Assembly (NCBI GenBank): GCA_017964745.1
Contig: JAGCRJ010000024.1
Coordinates: 1 to 10,464, forward strand
Length of the DNA: 10,464 nucleotides
From: Lachnospiraceae bacterium
GTDB lineage: Bacteria > Bacillota > Clostridia > Lachnospirales > Lachnospiraceae
Reading direction: 5' to 3'
Below the pieces are notes generated by a model. It was not told the DNA's origin, did not search any database, and was given only the letters and a program-made list of their open reading frames with translations. The position numbers and the translations under genes are program-made. This document shows positions 7,271 through 10,464 of this stretch, piece after piece. Within the stretch, counting starts at the first letter, position 1, and each line of letters begins with the position of its first letter.

Positions 7271-8263
7271 ATGCCAAGGCTTAAGGATATAATCGGACAG
7301 GACCTGATCAAAAAGCAGATCCTCGAATCAATTGAAAATGACCGCGTTGCGGGCGGATATATCCTTACCGGTGAAAAGGGTTCCGGAAAGGAGTTCATCG
7401 CCGGCGTTTTCGCACAGCTCCTCGTATGTGAGAAGCACGGAAAAGACGTATGCGGCGAGTGCCACTCCTGTAAGCAGGCGGAGGCGCATACCCACCCCGA
7501 TATCAGGTACGTGATCCACGAAAAGCCCACCTCCATCGGTATCGATGAGGTCAGGGACCAGATATGTGAAGACATCTATACGAAGCCTTACCAGGCAGAT
7601 CGTAAGATATATATTGTAAGCGATGCGGACAAGCTCACCGCGCAGGCTCAGAACGCATTATTAAAGAGCCTCGAGGAAGCACCCGCATATGTGACCATCC
7701 TTTTGCTTGCGGCAAATGAGAACATGCTGCTTCCGACCGTCAGATCAAGGTGCATCACCTGGGACCTCAAGCCCGTTCCCGATGAAGTGCTGAAGAAATA
7801 CCTGATGAGCGAGCTCCGCGTTCCCGATTACCGCGCCGATGTTGCGATAGCATTCGCACAGGGCAACCTCGGAAAAGCAAGGGATATGGCGGCAAGCGAC
7901 GATTTCAGTGCGATGCAGGCAGCGGCTCAGTCCGTCGTCAAGAACGCACGCGACGATTCCATCGCCGACATGATCGCGCTTGTAAGAAGCCTTTCCGAGT
8001 ACAAGGTCGATGCAGGGGAATTCCTCGACATGATCACCGTATGGTACAGGGATGTGCTTATGTTCAAGGCTACCGGAGAGACCGACAGCCTCATATACAA
8101 GGACGAGCTTTCCATCATCAGGAAGGTTGCGCGCCGCAGCAGCTACGAGGGAATCGAGGAAGTGCTGAGCGCGATAACCCGCGCAAAGGAAAGACTCAGG
8201 GCAAATGTCAGCTTCGAGATCGCCATGGAGCTGCTCTTTGCGGTCATACAGGAAAACGGGTGA
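7271..8263 (+). CDS. holB: HolB, DNA polymerase III delta prime subunit
   Basis: AAA+ family clamp-loader subunit that helps load the beta sliding clamp at the replication fork. The 330 residues match B. subtilis HolB in length. From the N-terminus: LKDIIGQDLIKKQI (4-17), P-loop-like TGEKGSGKE (33-41), a zinc module with C53, C61, C64 and C67 (CEKHGKDVCGECHSC), HPD (75-77), IDEVRDQI (91-98), IVSDADKLTAQAQNALLKSLEEAP (115-138) and the SRC motif S159-R160-C161. A helical collar domain occupies the C-terminal half. The last P-loop residue is Glu instead of Thr/Ser, in line with delta prime being a stator and not a working ATPase. ATG 7271 has GGGGAG just upstream; the gene lies 19 bases after yaaR and 29 before ricT. 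Neighbours fit the holB-yaaT order of Bacillus. Confidence 0.94.
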   Translation: MPRLKDIIGQDLIKKQILESIENDRVAGGYILTGEKGSGKEFIAGVFAQLLVCEKHGKDVCGECHSCKQAEAHTHPDIRYVIHEKPTSIGIDEVRDQICEDIYTKPYQADRKIYIVSDADKLTAQAQNALLKSLEEAPAYVTILLLAANENMLLPTVRSRCITWDLKPVPDEVLKKYLMSELRVPDYRADVAIAFAQGNLGKARDMAASDDFSAMQAAAQSVVKNARDDSIADMIALVRSLSEYKVDAGEFLDMITVWYRDVLMFKATGETDSLIYKDELSIIRKVARRSSYEGIEEVLSAITRAKERLRANVSFEIAMELLFAVIQENG

Positions 8264-8281
8264 TCCCCGTAATATAGTTTT

Positions 8282-8286
8282 GGGAG
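8282..8286 (+). promoter_or_regulatory. Ribosome binding site of ricT
   Basis: GGGAG is placed six bases before ATG 8293, which is chosen over the in-frame TTG at 8290. Confidence 0.65.
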
Positions 8287-8292
8287 ATTTTG

Positions 8293-9600
8293 ATGAAGGT
8301 TATAGCAGTAAGATTTAAGTCAGGCGGGAAGAGTTACTTCTTTGATCCCGGAGATATAGAGCTTGTAAAGGACGACTATTGCATCGTCGAGACCGTAAAG
8401 GGTATCGAGTATGCACAGGTCGTGAGCGATATACGTGACGTGGACGATGCAAGGATCACCGTTCCCCTCAGGAAAGTCCTCAGAAAAGCAACCGATGCCG
8501 ACACAAAGCAGGTTGCGGACAATGCCGACAAGGAAAAGAATGCCTACCGCATCGCACAGGAGAAGATCCTCGAGCACGGACTCGATATGAAACTTACCGA
8601 TGTCGAGTATGCATTCGACAACAGCAAGATCGTGTTCTTCTTCGTTGCGGAGCAGAGGGTTGATTTCAGGGATCTTGTAAAGGATCTTGCCGGAATATTC
8701 AGGACCAGGATCGAACTCAGACAGATCGGTGTAAGGGATGAAGCGAGGAGCCTCGGAGGCTTCGGATCATGCGGAAGACCCCTTTGCTGCTCGGAATTCT
8801 TAAGCGACTTCGTTCCCGTATCCATCAAGATGGCGAAGGAACAGAACCTTTCACTCAACCCCACCAAGATAAGCGGTGTCTGCGGAAGACTCATGTGCTG
8901 CCTTAAGTACGAGGAGGAAGCATACGAGGAGCTTAACTCCACCATGCCCGCACTCGGCGACTATGTTGCGACGAATGACGGAATGAGGGGAGAAGTCAGC
9001 GGTATCAACGTCCTCAGACAGATCGCCAAGGTTTTAGTAGAGGTCGGTGATGACAAGGAACTCAGGGATTATCCCGCAGGCGACATCACCGTTCTCAGAC
9101 GTAAGAAGGGTAAGAGAAACGGATCCCACATCGGACTTGCGGCGGAGGATTCTCCCGAAATGCTTGCTCTTCTCGAGGATGAAGCCAGGGAAAAGAGGGA
9201 AGAGAGCAGAAAGCCCGAAAACCGCGGCGGCGATAAAAATGACAGAAGTGACAGAAAACCCGATAAGCAATCTGACGGCAATGTCACAAAAGAGAACCGT
9301 GATAACAGAAACAATAACCACGGCGGAAACAGAAATAACGGAAACGGCAGCGGAAATGGCGCCGGAGACAATAACGGTAACAACGGCGGCGGAAATGGCG
9401 CCGGAGGAAATAACGGAAACGGCGGCGGTGAGAACGGCGGAAACCGCAAGAACCACAGAAATCACCGTAACAGACACAGGAACGGAAGCGGCGGCGGAAA
9501 CAATGCCGGAGGTAACAACGGCGGCTCAGGTAACGGATCGGGCGCCGGAGGAAATAACGGCGGATCCGGAAACGGTGGAAATGGAGCAGGTCAGTCTTAA
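8293..9600 (+). CDS. ricT: RicT (YaaT/PSP1 family) with Asn/Gly-rich C-terminal tail
   Basis: Homologue of B. subtilis RicT (YaaT), which with RicA and RicF forms an Fe-S-containing complex that directs RNase Y cleavage of mRNAs and influences development. The conserved PSP1 domain fills about residues 1-270. Its hallmark is the Cys-rich segment with C160, C165, C166 (GSCGRPLCC) and C197, C202, C203 (VCGRLMCC), around KMAKEQNLSLNPTKISG (179-195). These cysteines are candidate Fe-S ligands. B. subtilis RicT is about 275 aa; this protein has 435. The additional part starts with a charged stretch (about 295-335) and continues with 95 residues (341-435) of which about 70 are Asn or Gly, including a basic patch of Arg, Lys, His and Asn (384-397). 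This tail is probably disordered; its role is unknown. ATG 8293 has GGGAG six bases upstream. The 3' end overlaps the next gene by 20 bases. RicA and RicF genes are not in the window. Confidence 0.93.
   Translation: MKVIAVRFKSGGKSYFFDPGDIELVKDDYCIVETVKGIEYAQVVSDIRDVDDARITVPLRKVLRKATDADTKQVADNADKEKNAYRIAQEKILEHGLDMKLTDVEYAFDNSKIVFFFVAEQRVDFRDLVKDLAGIFRTRIELRQIGVRDEARSLGGFGSCGRPLCCSEFLSDFVPVSIKMAKEQNLSLNPTKISGVCGRLMCCLKYEEEAYEELNSTMPALGDYVATNDGMRGEVSGINVLRQIAKVLVEVGDDKELRDYPAGDITVLRRKKGKRNGSHIGLAAEDSPEMLALLEDEAREKREESRKPENRGGDKNDRSDRKPDKQSDGNVTKENRDNRNNNHGGNRNNGNGSGNGAGDNNGNNGGGNGAGGNNGNGGGENGGNRKNHRNHRNRHRNGSGGGNNAGGNNGGSGNGSGAGGNNGGSGNGGNGAGQS
9351..9406. repeat. 17-base direct repeat in the ricT tail
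   Basis: A 17-base unit containing GGAAATGGCGCCGG occurs at 9351-9367 and again at 9390-9406. The distance of 39 bases is a multiple of three, so both copies are read in the same ricT frame as GNGAG. Confidence 0.8.
9397..9560. repeat. 20-base direct repeat in the ricT tail
   Basis: An identical 20-base unit, beginning GGCGCCGGAGG, occurs at 9397-9416 and 9541-9560. The spacing of 144 bases is a multiple of three, so both copies are read in frame as GAGGNNG. This fits growth of the tail by slippage or unequal recombination. Confidence 0.8.
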
Positions 9601-10321
9601 AAATTCAGAACGTATAGACGACCTTCAGAGAGCGGGACTACGCATCATCCAGGATCCCGAGAGATTCTGTTTCGGCATGGATGCCGTACTGCTCAGCCAT
9701 TTTGCAAGCTGTCCCGCAGGCGGACAGATGCTCGACCTCGGAACCGGTACCGGAATAATTCCGATACTCATGTCAGCTTTGTCGGAAGCTTCGCATCTGA
9801 CGGGGCTCGAGATTCAGGAAGAAAGCGCGGATATGGCTGACAGGAGTGTCAGTTTAAATGACATCGGTGACAGAGTGTCCGTTGTTAAGGGAGATATTAA
9901 AGAGGCAGGCAGGATTTTTCCCCGTGCCTCTTTTGATTGTATAACCTGTAATCCTCCCTATCTTCAGGGAGACCACGGGATAGTAAATCCCGCGGATGCC
10001 AAGGCCATAGCAAGGCACGAGGTTCTCTGCACGCTTGAGGATGTGGTATCTGCAGCTGAGACTCTCCTCAAGCCGAACGGACATTTCTTCATGGTTCACA
10101 GACCCTTCAGGCTTTCCGAGATCATGTGCTGCATGCATGACCATAACCTAGAACCCAAGAGGATGAGACTCGTTTACCCCATGGCGGACAGGGAGCCGAA
10201 CATGGTCCTCATTGAGGGGATAAGAGGCGCCAAAATGCGCATCACGGTGGAAAAGCCCCTCATCCTGCAGAATCCTGACGGATCATACACCGATGAGGTA
10301 AGAGAATTATACGGATTCTGA
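9581..10321 (+). CDS. TrmN6-like (YabB) tRNA N6-adenine methyltransferase
   Basis: Rossmann-fold SAM-dependent methyltransferase of the COG4123 family, whose E. coli member TrmN6 (YfiC) methylates A37 of tRNA1(Val); the B. subtilis neighbour at this position is yabB. The 246 residues fit that family. Motif I is DLGTGTGIIP (52-61), the acidic end of strand 2 is E77 in LTGLEIQEE, D105 follows in VVKGDIKEAG, and NPPY (124-127) is the N6-adenine methyltransferase catalytic motif. The N-terminal segment SERIDDLQRAGLRIIQDPERFCFGMDAVLLSHFA is typical of YabB/TrmN6. ATG 9581 is chosen because the family signature starts right after it; it overlaps the end of ricT by 20 bases. The frame stays open upstream to at least 9047, but that part encodes a Thr/Glu/Ala-rich product from the ricT repeat tract and is not considered real. 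The ribosome binding site is unclear. The target tRNA is inferred from the family. Confidence 0.9.
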   Translation: MEQVSLKNSERIDDLQRAGLRIIQDPERFCFGMDAVLLSHFASCPAGGQMLDLGTGTGIIPILMSALSEASHLTGLEIQEESADMADRSVSLNDIGDRVSVVKGDIKEAGRIFPRASFDCITCNPPYLQGDHGIVNPADAKAIARHEVLCTLEDVVSAAETLLKPNGHFFMVHRPFRLSEIMCCMHDHNLEPKRMRLVYPMADREPNMVLIEGIRGAKMRITVEKPLILQNPDGSYTDEVRELYGF

Positions 10322-10390
10322 ACCCGCCGAAATTACGGATGACCCGAAGCGGGAAATAAACTTACGGAGCGGAAGGCTCCGCGAAACGAT
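10322..10390 (+). promoter_or_regulatory. Intergenic leader before rsmI with a GC-rich hairpin
   Basis: This is the longest non-coding gap in the window (69 bases). A perfect 6-bp stem, CGGAGC at 10365-10370 and GCTCCG at 10376-10381, encloses a five-base loop GGAAG, so a purine-rich Shine-Dalgarno-like stretch sits in the loop, 14 bases before the ATG. A smaller CCCG/CGGG hairpin (10343-10346 with 10350-10353) lies upstream. There is no T run, so a terminator is unlikely. A role in rsmI translation is possible but unproven. Confidence 0.35.
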
Positions 10391-10464
10391 ATGGACGGAA
10401 TACTTTATCTGTGTGCAACTCCCATAGGCAACTTAAGCGACATGTCCCCGAGGATCAGGGAATG
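10391..10464 (+). CDS. rsmI: RsmI, 16S rRNA 2'-O-methyltransferase (3' partial)
   Basis: RsmI methylates the 2'-O of C1402 in 16S rRNA near the decoding centre, using SAM, and belongs to the tetrapyrrole (corrin/porphyrin) methylase fold. Only the first 24 codons are inside the window, but they contain the diagnostic N-terminus LYLCATPIGNLSDMSPRIRE, which corresponds to the LYxVATPIGNLxD signature of the family. ATG 10391 is the first start codon after an in-frame TGA at 10340-10342. No good Shine-Dalgarno sequence is present at the normal distance. In B. subtilis the orthologue yabC lies after yabB and yazA; here no yazA-like GIY-YIG gene intervenes. The rest of the protein cannot be assessed. 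Confidence 0.9.
   Translation, partial: MDGILYLCATPIGNLSDMSPRIRE

Larger units (their letters stand above)
9313..9597. repeat. Low-complexity Asn/Gly-coding tract in ricT
   Basis: Nearly all codons are AAC/AAT and GGC/GGA/GGT with a few Ser, Ala and Arg codons. The stretch has almost no stop codons in several frames on both strands, so large spurious open frames arise here (for example on the minus strand at 9034-9477 and 9069-9449). Short imperfect direct repeats recur through it. Confidence 0.85.

Noticed and set aside
7251..7292. A 13-codon open frame starting at the yaaR stop (ATGAGTATG...)
   Set aside because: It has a weak ribosome binding site, runs into holB in another frame, and has no recognisable feature.
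9034..9477. Minus-strand open frames (also 9069-9449) with Val/Ser/Ala- or Pro/Phe-rich products
   Set aside because: They are mirror readings of the Asn/Gly codon repeats. The hydrophobic or proline-rich look comes from the repeat, not from selection.
9047..10321. A 424-residue version of the methyltransferase
   Set aside because: The first 178 residues are an out-of-frame reading of the ricT tail with Thr/Ala/Glu repeats, while the family signature begins right after ATG 9581 and gives the normal length.
10322..10390. Terminator between trmN6 and rsmI
   Set aside because: The hairpins lack a following T run and the 10365-10381 stem is only nine bases from the rsmI start.
1..10464. Mobile element, CRISPR array, tRNA/rRNA gene, toxin-antitoxin or defence system
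   Set aside because: No terminal inverted repeats, transposase or integrase motifs, regularly spaced repeats or tRNA-like cloverleaf were seen. The window is almost fully occupied by conserved housekeeping genes on one strand.

Overview
The window is a dense stretch of conserved bacterial chromosome with every gene on the + strand. It joins two well-known blocks: a SUF iron-sulfur cluster assembly operon (sufC-sufB-sufD-sufS-sufU, with sufC cut by the left edge) and a cluster that follows the order of the Bacillus subtilis yaaO-tmk-yaaQ-yaaR-holB-yaaT-yabA-yabB-yazA-yabC region. SufU rather than SufE/IscU, the YaaR (DUF327) protein, the short form of Orn/Lys/Arg decarboxylase and the RicT/YaaT protein all point to the Firmicutes. 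The moderate G+C (about half, judged by eye), frequent AGA/AGG arginine codons and the shape of the SUF operon suggest a clostridium, probably Lachnospiraceae. The genus is not determined.

Layout: 2-706 sufC (partial), 709-2118 sufB, 2115-3152 sufD, 3145-4380 sufS, 4370-4798 sufU, 4798-6228 PLP-dependent decarboxylase (yaaO/speA-like), 6221-6811 a divergent guanylate-kinase-fold nucleotide kinase, 6811-7251 yaaR, 7271-8263 holB (DNA polymerase III delta prime), 8293-9600 ricT (PSP1/YaaT) with an extra Asn/Gly-rich tail, 9581-10321 trmN6-like methyltransferase (yabB), and from 10391 to the right edge the first 24 codons of rsmI (yabC). From sufC to yaaR each stop and start lie within a few bases or overlap (gap of 2; overlaps of 4, 8, 11, 1, 8 and 1 bases). 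The later gaps are 19 and 29 bases, then a 20-base overlap, then a 69-base gap. No terminator-like hairpin with a T run was seen, so one long transcription unit is plausible.

Function: SufS takes sulfur from cysteine, SufU receives it, and SufBCD assembles Fe-S clusters. RicT, downstream, belongs to a family whose B. subtilis member is part of the Fe-S-containing RicA-RicF-RicT complex that acts with RNase Y, so it is a possible user of those clusters. HolB is a clamp-loader subunit; TrmN6 and RsmI modify tRNA and 16S rRNA.

The unusual parts are the roughly 140-residue disordered tail of RicT, whose DNA is also open in the trmN6 frame, and the divergent kinase that occupies the tmk position. 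yaaQ, yabA and yazA are absent from their expected places. I saw no mobile element, CRISPR array, tRNA or rRNA gene, and no gene-free stretch above 300 bases. I did not find a clearly novel system; most of the window is ordinary housekeeping sequence.
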